Assembly: GCF_020733705.1 (NCBI RefSeq)
Contig: NZ_JAJFZM010000001.1
Span: 3,162,001 to 3,226,000 of the forward strand
DNA from: Nocardia australiensis
GTDB taxonomy: Bacteria > Actinomycetota > Actinomycetes > Mycobacteriales > Mycobacteriaceae
DNA: 64,000 bases
Direction of reading: 5' to 3'
The position numbers and the translations under genes are program-made. This document shows, one piece after another, positions 1 to 10,326 of this stretch (the first letter of the stretch is position 1; every line of letters begins with the position of its first letter). The notes below the pieces were generated by a model. The model was not told the DNA's origin. It worked only from the letters and a program-made list of their open reading frames with translations, and made no database searches.

Positions 1-328
1 TGGTGAGCTCACCCGCCGAACACACATCCACCGAAAGCCCCTCCTGGGTGACCCATTCCGCCACCGCTCGGACCAGCAGTGCCTTACCGGCGTAGATGAT
101 CTCGGCCTCGGGGAACGCCTTACGATAGGCGCGGCAGCGCGCGCGGACCTCATTCTCGTCGAGGACGTAGGTGGCGGTGCCGTATTGGTCGGCGATGTCG
201 GCGAGGGCGACCCCGCCGAGGGTGATCCGGCCGTCGCCGTCATAGTGCGTGTCCCGTGGCCAGACCGCGGAATCCAGGCGCGAAGGGATTCCCGACCGCA
301 GCGACGGGAAAATTTCGAGCAGCGTCAC
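1..328 (-). CDS. Diaminopimelate decarboxylase-like protein, N-terminal part (runs off the window)
   Basis: The first 109 codons of a gene read leftward. Reading back from a GTG at 326-328, which has AGGAG seven bases upstream, gives a protein with YGTATYVLDENEVRARCRAY followed by YAGKALL and VDVCSAGEL. This matches the start of fold-type III PLP decarboxylases of the LysA family, in which the lysine of YAGKA binds PLP. LysA makes L-lysine from meso-diaminopimelate in the cytoplasm. The rest of the gene lies left of the window, so paralogous decarboxylases of the same family are not excluded. The 160 bases between it and the next gene show nothing else. Confidence 0.75.
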   Translation of the reverse strand, partial: MTLLEIFPSLRSGIPSRLDSAVWPRDTHYDGDGRITLGGVALADIADQYGTATYVLDENEVRARCRAYRKAFPEAEIIYAGKALLVRAVAEWVTQEGLSVDVCSAGELT

Positions 329-490
329 GGTTGTTCTCCTGGGTATGCCCCCGCTTTCTCTTCAATGCGGGGCCGATTCCAGGACTACGCCGCTGATCAG
401 CGGTTATGGGCAATTCTGACGGAACCTTGACGCGCAGGTACCCGTTCCTGACGGACCGCTGACAAACAGGCCGGCGAATCGGGACTCGGG

Positions 491-1297
491 TCAGCCACCG
501 AGTTTCTTGTAGAACGCGCCTGCGATAGGCGCGGTGAACGAGCGCGGACCGTACTGGCCCGCGACGCTCATACCTTTGCTGATCAGGCCGGGGACGACGC
601 GCATTTTATTGCGGGCCAGGGCGTCGATGGAGATCTTCGCGGTGTATTCCGATGAGACCCAGAAGAAGTCGGGCACCACGCGGTCCACGATCGACGCGTT
701 GGCCGGGTCCGGGGTTTCGGTGCGGACGGGGCCGGGCGCCAGCAGGGTGACGTGCACGCCGGAGTCCTTGAGTTCACCGCGCAGCGATTCGGAGAATGTG
801 TTGGCGAATGCCTTGCTCGCCGCATAGGTGGCGTTGTTCGGGATCGGCATGTTCCCGGCAGCGGACCCGCTGATCAAGATGCCGCCGCCGCCCCTGGCGA
901 TCATGCCCGGCAGCACGGCGAGGGTGAGGTCGTGCACCGCGACGGCGTTGAGTTCCATCTGGGCACGCTCATATTCCAGGTCGAGCTCGGCGACCGCGCC
1001 GAAGGTGGCGATCCCCGCGTTGTTGCACAGGATCGCGATATCGCGTGCGGCCAGCTCCTCGACCAGCCCTGCGCGCTGGGTGCGGTCGGCCAGATCGACG
1101 GCGCGCACCTCGGCGGCGACACCGTGTGTGAGCGTAAGCCGCTGCGCGAGCTCGGTGAGCAGCTCACCGCGCCGGGCGACCAGGATCAGCGAATAGCCAC
1201 GGGCAGCGAGGTCAGCGGCCAGCGCGGTGCCGATGCCGGAAGATGCGCCGGTCACAACCGCGCGATTCTCAGGGGTAGGGGAGGGCAAGCTCACCAC
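491..1297 (-). CDS. cmrA: Mycolate reductase CmrA-like short-chain dehydrogenase
   Basis: A 268-residue SDR with the NADP-binding TGASSGIG near residue 17, CNNAG near 91, and a catalytic Ser with YAASK near residue 160. Length and many blocks (LNAVAVHDLTLAVLPGMI, ILISGSAAGN, LAPGPVRTE, the NKMRVVPG region and a C-terminal FYKKLGG) agree with mycobacterial Rv2509. That enzyme reduces the 3-oxo group of newly condensed mycolic acid precursors. Two adjacent GTG codons (1297 and 1294) could start it, and no strong ribosome site is visible. It is good evidence that the host makes mycolic acids. Confidence 0.85.
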   Translation of the reverse strand: MVSLPSPTPENRAVVTGASSGIGTALAADLAARGYSLILVARRGELLTELAQRLTLTHGVAAEVRAVDLADRTQRAGLVEELAARDIAILCNNAGIATFGAVAELDLEYERAQMELNAVAVHDLTLAVLPGMIARGGGGILISGSAAGNMPIPNNATYAASKAFANTFSESLRGELKDSGVHVTLLAPGPVRTETPDPANASIVDRVVPDFFWVSSEYTAKISIDALARNKMRVVPGLISKGMSVAGQYGPRSFTAPIAGAFYKKLGG

Positions 1298-1456
1298 TGG
1301 AGCCTATGCGATGTGGCCTCCCCGGGACCGCTGCCCCGCCACCCGAGCGCGGGGCAGCGAGTCGCACATGATCGCGGCATAACGCCGACTCGGGTCCGAG
1401 GGTTAGGTGCGCCGCGGCTGTTGTGATGGCGGGTCGCCGCGCGACATGCCACTCGC

Positions 1457-1485
1457 CGGGCACCGGCATCGGGGGCCGGTGCCCG
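1457..1485 (-). terminator. Hairpin downstream of the FadH-like gene
   Basis: Perfect 11-bp inverted repeat (arms 1457-1467 and 1475-1485) with a 7-base loop, 18 bases beyond the stop of the leftward dienoyl-CoA reductase gene. There is no T-tract, so it may work as an imperfect intrinsic terminator or as an RNA-stabilising hairpin. Confidence 0.45.
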
Positions 1486-1502
1486 GACGAGGTGGCGTTG
1501 GG

Positions 1503-3542
<2,040 letters not shown>

Positions 3543-4112
3543 TCACCTTTCTCCGGGTTCTGGGTGCGGGGCTGTCGCACTCGGTTCGAGGGATTGCAGA
3601 ATTTCGTCGTACCATTCGACGAACCCCGTTTCGACGCGGATTCCCCCACGTAGGACGAGGTACTGGTGCAGTGGCGTACCGCAGAGCTGATCCGGTGCCG
3701 CGAAGTCACGCTTTTCGATGAGCCGAAATAGCTCGAGGCGTTGATTGTGCTGGTCGCGATGGCGCGCGACCTCGTCGCAGAGCGCGCCGATATCGCCGTG
3801 TGCGGCGGCGCGGATCTTCACGCCGAGCTCATTGCGTGGCATGCCGGTGTCGGTGGGTTCGGCTATCCACCTGGCCAATTCGGCGCGCCCCGCGTCGCTC
3901 ACGGAGTAGACCTTCTTGTCGGGCCTGCCCGCCTGCGTCACCGATTCGCCGGTCAACCAGCCGGATTCCGCCATACGCTTGAGGACGCGGTAGATCTGCT
4001 GATGGGTGGCGCTCCAGAAGTAGCCGATGGACTTGTCGAATCGGCGAGCCAGCTCGTATCCCGAGCCGGCCCGCTCGGTCAGCGAAACCAGCAGCGCGTG
4101 CTCGAGGGCCAT
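3543..4112 (-). CDS. PadR-family transcriptional regulator
   Basis: 189 residues starting MALEHALLVSL, with the PadR winged helix (GYELARRF, QIYRVLKRM, GRPDKKVYSV) in the first 75 residues. A longer helical C-terminal domain of the Vir/AphA type follows. It is translationally close to the fadH-like gene and probably controls it. A 7+7 inverted repeat 29 bases upstream of the start is a likely operator. PadR proteins are usually repressors released by aromatic or other small ligands; the ligand here is unknown. Confidence 0.85.
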   Translation of the reverse strand: MALEHALLVSLTERAGSGYELARRFDKSIGYFWSATHQQIYRVLKRMAESGWLTGESVTQAGRPDKKVYSVSDAGRAELARWIAEPTDTGMPRNELGVKIRAAAHGDIGALCDEVARHRDQHNQRLELFRLIEKRDFAAPDQLCGTPLHQYLVLRGGIRVETGFVEWYDEILQSLEPSATAPHPEPGER

Positions 4113-4140
4113 GCGGCAAGGTTAACCATTACATCCGGTA

Positions 4141-4160
4141 CTATGCAACTGAGTGCATAG
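4141..4160. promoter_or_regulatory. Inverted repeat, candidate PadR operator
   Basis: CTATGCA and TGCATAG are perfect inverted heptamers with a 6-base spacer. They lie between the divergent PadR gene (start 4112) and the transporter gene (start 4214). The ATGCA/TGCAT half-sites resemble known PadR-family operators (ATGTAT-like). Binding is inferred. Confidence 0.55.
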
Positions 4161-4213
4161 GGGTGCCTGATGATAGCCGTGATTAGCCCGGCCATGTCCA
4201 TTATGCTGCGCGC

Positions 4214-5545
4214 ATGACCGAGGTGGACGCGCGGGCGACTGTCGGGCAGGCCGCCGGGCGTGGGCAAGTGGTGGCATGGGGATTGTGGGACTGGGGGTCG
4301 TCCGCATTCAACGCCGTAATCCTGACGTTCGTCTTCTCGGTGTATCTCACCGACAAGGTGGGCGACGAACTGCCCGGCGGCATTTCGGCGAGCGCGTGGC
4401 TGGGCTGGGCGCTCGGCATCGCGGGTCTGGTGGTGGCGCTGACGGCCCCGATCACCGGCCAACTCTTCGACGCGAGTGCGAAACGTAAACGCTCACTGGC
4501 CGTTCTGACGGCGCTGACCATTCTCACGATGGCACTGATGTTCTTCGTCCACGAGGACTATCACTTTCTCTGGTTCGGGCTGACGCTACTCGGCCTCGGC
4601 TCGGCGTTCTTCGAGCTCGCGGGCGTGCCCTACAACGCCATGCTGCGCCAGGTGTCGACGCCGGCCACCGTCGGCCGGGTGTCCGGATTCGGTTGGTCCA
4701 TGGGATATTTCGGCGGCATCGTCATCCTGTTGATCTCATATTTTGGATTCATCTCCGGACACGGCGACAACCGGGGGTTGCTCGGCATACCAACCGATGA
4801 CGGCCTGAATATCCGGTTGGTCGCGATCCTGGCCGCCGTATGGTTCGCCACCTTCGCGCTGCCGGTGTTGTTCGCCGTGCCCGAACTACCGCGCACCGAT
4901 GCCGATCCCGGCGCGGCCAGCGCCGGGTTCTTCGGCTCCTACCGCGTGCTCTGGCGCGACCTGCGCGAATTGTGGGCCATCGACCGGCGCCCGGTCGGCT
5001 TCCTGGTGGCCAGCGCGATATTCCGGGACGGCCTCGCGGGGGTGTTCACCTTCGGCGCCATTCTCGCGGTGCGCGTGTACGGCATCGCGGACTCGGATGT
5101 CCTGCTGTTCGGTATCGCCGCGAATGTCGTTGCGGCCCTCGGCGCTATCACCGCGGGCCGGTTCGATGACCGGGTCGGTCCGAAGATCGTGATCGTGGTG
5201 TCGCTGGTCGCTATGTTGATCTGCGGCTCGATGCTGCTAGTGGTATCGGGCCCGGCCATGTTCTGGCTGTTCGGCCTGCTGCTCACCATCTTCGTCGGCC
5301 CCGCCCAATCAGCCGCCCGCTCATTTCTCACCCGTCTCACCCCGCCCGGTCGCGAGGGGCAGATGTTCGGCCTCTACACGACAACCGGGCGCGCCGTATC
5401 CTTCCTGGCCCCAAGCCTTTTCGGGCTGTTCGTCTGGATCTTCGGCGCCGACCGCGCGGGCATCATAGGCATCCTGCTGGTGCTGGCGATCGGGCTGGCA
5501 GTGCTCCTCCCGGTTCGGCCACCGGACCGGGACGCGGCCGTTTAG
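4214..5545 (+). CDS. UMF1-family MFS transporter
   Basis: 443 residues with about 12 hydrophobic segments. The N-terminus VAWGLWDWGSSAFNAVILTFVF is typical of the UMF1/Atg22-like branch of the major facilitator superfamily. It is an inner-membrane carrier of unknown substrate in most actinobacteria. It runs divergently from padR and overlaps the convergent TetR gene by 4 bases. It is far from the polyketide cluster, so I do not assign it as the exporter of that product. Confidence 0.8.
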   Translation: MTEVDARATVGQAAGRGQVVAWGLWDWGSSAFNAVILTFVFSVYLTDKVGDELPGGISASAWLGWALGIAGLVVALTAPITGQLFDASAKRKRSLAVLTALTILTMALMFFVHEDYHFLWFGLTLLGLGSAFFELAGVPYNAMLRQVSTPATVGRVSGFGWSMGYFGGIVILLISYFGFISGHGDNRGLLGIPTDDGLNIRLVAILAAVWFATFALPVLFAVPELPRTDADPGAASAGFFGSYRVLWRDLRELWAIDRRPVGFLVASAIFRDGLAGVFTFGAILAVRVYGIADSDVLLFGIAANVVAALGAITAGRFDDRVGPKIVIVVSLVAMLICGSMLLVVSGPAMFWLFGLLLTIFVGPAQSAARSFLTRLTPPGREGQMFGLYTTTGRAVSFLAPSLFGLFVWIFGADRAGIIGILLVLAIGLAVLLPVRPPDRDAAV

Positions 5546-6159
5546 TCCGGCTTCGGTGACCACGCGCCCATGCCGAGGGCGACGAGGCGGACCTGGCGGA
5601 CGGTGCGGTCGATAATCGCCGGCTGGTCGCGCGGGGTGGCGGCGACGTAGTCGGCGATGCAGTCGGCGACGGTGGAGACGATCAGGTCGGCGGCAAGCTC
5701 GAGGTCTTCTGGGGACCAGGAATCGAGATCGGGGATTCGGGAGAGGTCGACAACCAACTCTCGGACGATCAGTTGCAACTCCAGCGCGATCGCGCTCTGC
5801 AGCGCCGCGGATCCGCCGCGGCGTTCGCGGGTGATGAATCCGAACAGTGCGCGCCTGGCGGCGACCTGTTCGAACACGAAGCGCACAGTTTCCGACAATC
5901 GGGCGTCGGGGGTGCGGCGCAACTGCCGCAGAGCCAGTCGCAGGGCCTTGACGCCCTCGTCGACGAGCGTCGCGCCGAGATCGTCCAGCGAGGCGAAATG
6001 CCGATAGAACGCGGTGGGCACGATGCCGGCGGACCGCGCGATCTCACGCAGGCTGAGCGCGCCGAAGCCGCGTTCGGCGGCCAAGGAGAGGGTGCCCTCC
6101 AGTAGGGCCTGGCGGGTGCGCTCCTTGCGCTCGATTCGAGTTGCTACTGGCTCAATCAT
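5542..6159 (-). CDS. TetR-family transcriptional regulator of the desaturase locus
   Basis: 205 residues from the ATG at 6159. Upstream in-frame GTG and ATG codons would add up to 8 residues. The N-terminal helix-turn-helix has ALSLREIARSAGIVPTAFYRHF, typical of TetR proteins that control fatty-acid genes. It is divergent from the oxidoreductase/desaturase pair, and an 18-bp imperfect palindrome lies between them. Control of acyl-CoA desaturation is therefore the natural inference, as for regulators of mycobacterial DesA3. Confidence 0.8.
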   Translation of the reverse strand: MIEPVATRIERKERTRQALLEGTLSLAAERGFGALSLREIARSAGIVPTAFYRHFASLDDLGATLVDEGVKALRLALRQLRRTPDARLSETVRFVFEQVAARRALFGFITRERRGGSAALQSAIALELQLIVRELVVDLSRIPDLDSWSPEDLELAADLIVSTVADCIADYVAATPRDQPAIIDRTVRQVRLVALGMGAWSPKPD

Positions 6160-6265
6160 CACGGTGAGCATACATCCGTTCACCGTACGTCCATGCCGAG
6201 GATGTCGTTCACGTCACATGGTTTGCAGGTTGACATCGGACCGGGTTCGTCAGTCACACTGGTTG

Positions 6266-6283
6266 AGTGTACGAGCGTGCACT
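6266..6283. promoter_or_regulatory. Palindrome, candidate TetR operator
   Basis: AGTGTACG-AG-CGTGCACT is an inverted repeat with 7 of 8 Watson-Crick pairs and one wobble pair. It sits about 70 bases upstream of the oxidoreductase start, in the intergenic space shared with the divergent TetR gene. A second partial repeat (GGTGA ... TTCACC) overlaps the TetR start region. Confidence 0.5.
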
Positions 6284-6337
6284 GAAAAAGTTCTTCGCAC
6301 GCCGCCCACCCCGACGAGCAGAGGCATGGAGAACCAA

Positions 6338-7459
6338 ATGGTGGGACTCATCGATCTGGTGCAAACCCTGACCACTCCGCATCCTCTCGACCGCTACCTG
6401 GAACTCGTCCGCCCGACGCTGACGGCACGGGACATGCGGGCCGAGATCACGCACGTGGATCGCTCGGTGCCGGAATCGGTCACCCTGACCCTGCGGCCGA
6501 CCCGGCAATGGCGCGGGCACGCCGCCGGTCAGTACGTCCAGATCGGCGTCGTTATCGACGGTGTCCGGCACCGTCGCTGCTATTCGCCGATAGATGTGGC
6601 CGGCAGGCGTGACCGGCAGATCCAGCTGACCGTCAAGGCGCACCCGAATGGCCTGGTGTCGCGGTACCTCCACCGCACCGCCGCACCCGGAATGGTGGTC
6701 GACCTCACGCCGGCCGCTGGTGTATTCCGCCTGCCCGATACGCGCCCCGACCGGGTCGTGCTGATCGGCGGCGGTAGCGGCATCACCCCGGTGCTGTCGA
6801 TGATGCGGACCCTCGCCGACGAGGGCTACCGTGGCGACCTCACTTTCCTCTACTACGCGCAGGCGCCCGAGCTCGTGCCGCACCGTGTCCAGCTGACGGC
6901 ACTCGCGGAGCGGTTCGAGAACTTCCGCGTCGAGCTGCGGTATCCGGGGCATTCGGCCAGGGGTTCCGAACGGCTCGGCCGCGGTGCGGGTGAGCCGTCG
7001 GCGCGGCTCGAAGGCGCCGCCCGGTACTTCGACTATGACGAGTTGGCGCACGTCGCACCGTGGTTCGCCGACGCGCAGACCTTCATGTGCGGTCCGCCCG
7101 GATTGATGAACGCGGTGCGAAAGGTCTACGAGGCCGAGCAGCTGGCCGACCGGCTGCATTCCGAGGAGTTCACGCTGTCGGTGCCCCCCGTCGATGCGGG
7201 GGAAGCATTCGGCACGGTGAGTTTCTCGGGCAGTGGGATCAGCACCGCCAACGACGGCGCCGTGCTGCTGGAGCAGGCCGAAGCCGCGGGCCTGACACCG
7301 GAGTTCGGCTGCCGCATGGGGATCTGCTTCTCCTGCACCGCGGTACGGCGCACCGGATGCACTCGCAACGTGCGCACCGGCGAAACCGATAGCGACCCCG
7401 ATCAGCCCATCCAGCTCTGTGTCAGTGCGCCGGTCGGCGACGTCGACATCGATATCTGA
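6338..7459 (+). CDS. Ferredoxin reductase-type electron donor of the acyl-CoA desaturase
   Basis: 373 residues from the ATG at 6338, which has GGAG six bases upstream; an ATG at 6326 is also possible. Order: an FAD domain with RRCYSPI, an NAD-binding segment (VLIGGGSGITPVLSMM, MCGPPGLM), and a C-terminal plant-type 2Fe-2S domain with CRMGICFSC and a distal cysteine (QLCVSAP). It corresponds to Rv3230c, which passes electrons from NADPH to the stearoyl-CoA delta-9 desaturase DesA3. The desaturase gene follows 25 bases downstream in the same operon. Confidence 0.85.
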   Translation: MVGLIDLVQTLTTPHPLDRYLELVRPTLTARDMRAEITHVDRSVPESVTLTLRPTRQWRGHAAGQYVQIGVVIDGVRHRRCYSPIDVAGRRDRQIQLTVKAHPNGLVSRYLHRTAAPGMVVDLTPAAGVFRLPDTRPDRVVLIGGGSGITPVLSMMRTLADEGYRGDLTFLYYAQAPELVPHRVQLTALAERFENFRVELRYPGHSARGSERLGRGAGEPSARLEGAARYFDYDELAHVAPWFADAQTFMCGPPGLMNAVRKVYEAEQLADRLHSEEFTLSVPPVDAGEAFGTVSFSGSGISTANDGAVLLEQAEAAGLTPEFGCRMGICFSCTAVRRTGCTRNVRTGETDSDPDQPIQLCVSAPVGDVDIDI

Positions 7460-7484
7460 TATTCGAAACAAGGGGAGTAAAGCC

Positions 7485-8633
7485 ATGACGATTTTGACCG
7501 AAACCAAAGACGGCCCACTGGTATTGAGCCCGGAACAGGTCGAGGAGCTCGGCCGCCAACTCGACGAGCTGCGCGCCCGCGTCGTCGCCGACCTCGGCGA
7601 CCGCGACCGTGAATACATCTACTCGATCATCAAGGCACAGCGCGGATTCGAGATCGCCGGGCGCGGTTTGATGTACCTCGGCTTCCTGCCGCCATTCTGG
7701 TTGGCGGGCGTGGCCGCGCTCGGCGTATCGAAGATCCTCGACAATATGGAGATCGGCCACAACGTCATGCACGGCCAGTACGACTGGATGCGTGAACAGG
7801 GCCTGAATTCCCGTGTGTTCGAATGGGATACGGTCTGTCCGGCCGACCAGTGGAAGCATTCGCACAACTACATGCACCACACCTACACCAATATCCACAA
7901 CAAGGACCGCGATATCGGCTACGGCATTCTGCGGATCGATGAGGCCCAGAAGTGGAATCTCTACTACCTGGGTAACCCGCTCTACGCATTCGTGCTGATG
8001 ATGTTCTTCGAGTGGGGTGTGATGATGCACGACCTCGAGGCCGAGAACATCATTCAGGGCAAGCGCAAGTGGTCCGATCTGAAGCCGCTGCTCACGGGCC
8101 AGTGGCGCAAGGCGGGCAGGCAGGTACTCAAGGACTACCTGATCTTCCCCGCGCTGTCGGGTCCGCTCTTCGTCTCGACGTTGGCCGGGAATGTGACCGC
8201 CAACCTGGTCCGCAACGTCTGGGCCTACTCGATCATCTTTTGTGGACACTTCCCTTCCGGCGTACAGACGTTCACCGAGGAGGAGACCGCCGAGGAGACC
8301 CGTGGCGAGTGGTACGTCCGCCAGATGCTCGGTTCGGCGAATATCGAGGGCGGCAGGCTGTTCCACATTATGTCCGGCAATCTGTCGCACCAGATCGAAC
8401 ATCACCTGTTTCCGGATATGCCCGCGAATCGGTATCCGGAGATGGCGCCCGAAGTCAAGGCGCTGTGTGAGAAATACGGGCTGCCCTACAACACCGGGTC
8501 GTTCGGCAAGCAGATCGGATCGGTATGGGCGAAGATATTCAAGCTCGCACTGCCGCCGTTCTTGGTCCGGAAGGAGAACGCACCCGGTGTTATCGTGATG
8601 CGACAACAGCAGCCGACCGAAGTGGGCGTGTGA
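7485..8633 (+). CDS. desA3: Membrane acyl-CoA delta-9 desaturase (DesA3-like)
   Basis: 382 residues from the ATG at 7485, which has a clear GGGGAG ribosome site. The three histidine boxes of membrane di-iron desaturases are present: HNVMH, HSHNYMHH and HQIEHH. Hydrophobic segments lie between them. It introduces a cis double bond into stearoyl-CoA, giving oleate for phospholipids and tuberculostearate. It is translated right after its electron donor and is followed directly by a small gene. Confidence 0.88.
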   Translation: MTILTETKDGPLVLSPEQVEELGRQLDELRARVVADLGDRDREYIYSIIKAQRGFEIAGRGLMYLGFLPPFWLAGVAALGVSKILDNMEIGHNVMHGQYDWMREQGLNSRVFEWDTVCPADQWKHSHNYMHHTYTNIHNKDRDIGYGILRIDEAQKWNLYYLGNPLYAFVLMMFFEWGVMMHDLEAENIIQGKRKWSDLKPLLTGQWRKAGRQVLKDYLIFPALSGPLFVSTLAGNVTANLVRNVWAYSIIFCGHFPSGVQTFTEEETAEETRGEWYVRQMLGSANIEGGRLFHIMSGNLSHQIEHHLFPDMPANRYPEMAPEVKALCEKYGLPYNTGSFGKQIGSVWAKIFKLALPPFLVRKENAPGVIVMRQQQPTEVGV

Positions 8634-8942
8634 ATGATCGGGAAATTGGAAAGCAATAAGGATTTGATTCAAGAATTGACTTCTTCGGGTGCCCGGCATG
8701 TCGGCAATATCGCCGGCATCATCACCGGCACCGTGCAGGAGGTCACTCGGGAGATCGGTGACTGGATCACCGATGCCATCGAGATGAAAGAGGCCGCCGA
8801 AGCTGCTCGGCACGACGCTGAGCCGTTGCGCGACAACGGATTCGATGACACCGGGCTCGAACGGGATGTCGATGACACCGCGGCGGAACCCGTCGCGAGC
8901 GCGTCCGTTGTAGAGGCCGAGGTAGTCGAGCCGCCGAAGTGA
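8634..8942 (+). CDS. Small conserved-looking protein after the desaturase
   Basis: 102 residues. The ATG directly follows the desaturase TGA, so translation is coupled. Residues 1-60 are amphipathic helix-like (ARHVGNIAGIITGTVQEVTREIG). The C-terminal 40 residues are acidic and low in complexity. I recognise no family. Its place suggests an accessory of the desaturase complex, but no function can be assigned. Confidence 0.65.
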   Translation: MIGKLESNKDLIQELTSSGARHVGNIAGIITGTVQEVTREIGDWITDAIEMKEAAEAARHDAEPLRDNGFDDTGLERDVDDTAAEPVASASVVEAEVVEPPK

Positions 8943-8947
8943 TCGCG

Positions 8948-8970
8948 GCACCGGCGGACTACGCCGGTGC
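8948..8970 (+). terminator. Hairpin after the desaturase operon
   Basis: Perfect 9-bp arms (8948-8956 and 8962-8970) around a 5-base loop, six bases after the stop of the small gene. No T-run follows. Confidence 0.45.
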
Positions 8971-9017
8971 GCGAATGCTGCCGGTCAGCCGCCAAGCCCC
9001 GTGCGCTCCGGGAGCGT

Positions 9018-9404
9018 ATGGGCAGCAACCGGTTCCGGCGCGGCGGCCGCAGTGAGTCGTTCAATCCGCTAGCCTCGACGTTTGTGCCTGCCTATGTGTC
9101 CTCGCCCGAGTTGACATTCGGCTTTATGTTCGCGCTGGAAGACCCAGAGCGAATTGCGGAGGTCGTGCGCACCCTCATCGTCCGCAAAACGGTGTCGGTG
9201 TTCAGGCTGGCACGACTGTCGGATGACGACGGTCCACCGGAACGCTACGTCGTGAACTGGGCGTCCATTCCGCAGATCTCGATCACCACCAGCGCACCCG
9301 ACCCGGATGAGATGGCGGCCAGTCGCACCATGCTGGTGAACGCCTTCCTCGGTGAGGACGGCGAAGTGAGCTTGTATTCGTCCACCGGCAAGGCGCCGAG
9401 CTGA
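9018..9404 (+). CDS. Hypothetical protein, unrecognised
   Basis: 128 residues from the ATG at 9018 (the frame extends to 8967 without another good start). The composition is mixed and soluble, with ERYVVNWASIPQISITTSAPD in the middle. No domain is recognised. Codon use is normal for the region, so it is probably a real gene, but the start and function are uncertain. Confidence 0.5.
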   Translation: MGSNRFRRGGRSESFNPLASTFVPAYVSSPELTFGFMFALEDPERIAEVVRTLIVRKTVSVFRLARLSDDDGPPERYVVNWASIPQISITTSAPDPDEMAASRTMLVNAFLGEDGEVSLYSSTGKAPS

Positions 9405-9450
9405 CCGGATTCGAACGAAATCAGTGGTGGCGCGGGCTTAGCGCGCCGCA

Positions 9451-9495
9451 GGGATGCGCAGCCTTCGCGTGCGGCGGGGATGCGCAGCCTTCGCG
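9451..9495. repeat. Short direct repeat
   Basis: A 19-bp sequence (gggatgcgcagccttcgcg) occurs at 9451-9469 and again at 9477-9495, a 26-base period. It is in the intergenic space before the DUF4389 gene. It may be a small extragenic repeat element. Confidence 0.6.
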
Positions 9496-9624
9496 CCGGT
9501 CGGCGGGTGATTTCGTTGGCGTGTTGGTACCGGAACGTCCGGAAGCGGTCGTCGAGTTTGGGACAATCGGGCTATTCCTGAATGGAGTACCGCCGTATCG
9601 AAGCACCTGGAAGGAGCATCGATC

Positions 9625-10326
9625 ATGGAACCCGAGAACACTGTCGAGTCCGTCAATCCGATCCGTGTCCGAGGAGATCTCGACCCCGCGCTGTCGCGGT
9701 GGATGTGGTTGGTCAAATGGATTCTGGCCATACCGCACTACATCGTGCTGTTCTTCCTGCATATCGCGTACTTCGTGGTCTCGGTGATCGCCTTTTTCGC
9801 CATCCTGTTCACCGGGAAGTATCCGCGTGGTCTGTTCGACTTCAATGTCGGTGTGATGCGCTGGACGTGGCGGGTCGGTTTCTACGCGTTCTCGGTGCTC
9901 GGCACCGACAAGTACCCGCCGTTCAGCCTGCTGCCCGCCCCCAACTACCCGGCCGACCTCGAGGTCGACTACCCGCAGCGACTGCACCGTGGTCTAGTGC
10001 TGATCAAATGGTGGCTGCTGGCCATTCCGCAGTACCTGATCCTGGGCGCGTTGTTGAACAGCGGAAACATCTGGGCTGGTGACAACGACGATATGGTCGG
10101 CGTTTTCACGATTCCGGTGATCGGGATCCTGCTACTGGTCGCGCTGATCGGCCTTTTGTTCACCGCGCGCTACCCACGGGGTCTGTACGACTTCGTCGTC
10201 GGCATCAATCGGTGGGCGATCCGAGTGCAGGCGTATGCCTCGTTGATGCGAGACGAATACCCGCCGTTCCGGCTCGATCAAGGTGCGCGCGAACCCGGCG
10301 AGATTGGACACCAGGCGGATTCGTAA
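9625..10326 (+). CDS. DUF4389 membrane protein
   Basis: 233 residues made of two similar halves. Each has a WLVKWILAIPHY or IKWWLLAIPQY segment, a long hydrophobic helix, and a TGKYPRGLFDF or TARYPRGLYDF motif followed by an arginine-rich turn and DKYPPF or DEYPPF. This is the DUF4389 pattern of actinobacterial membrane proteins with unknown role. Its 3' end overlaps the convergent ABC ATPase gene by 49 bases. Confidence 0.8.
   Translation: MEPENTVESVNPIRVRGDLDPALSRWMWLVKWILAIPHYIVLFFLHIAYFVVSVIAFFAILFTGKYPRGLFDFNVGVMRWTWRVGFYAFSVLGTDKYPPFSLLPAPNYPADLEVDYPQRLHRGLVLIKWWLLAIPQYLILGALLNSGNIWAGDNDDMVGVFTIPVIGILLLVALIGLLFTARYPRGLYDFVVGINRWAIRVQAYASLMRDEYPPFRLDQGAREPGEIGHQADS

Noticed and set aside
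7422..8951. Long minus-strand frame opposite the desaturase
   Set aside because: No recognisable domain; the plus strand carries the three histidine boxes and good ribosome sites.
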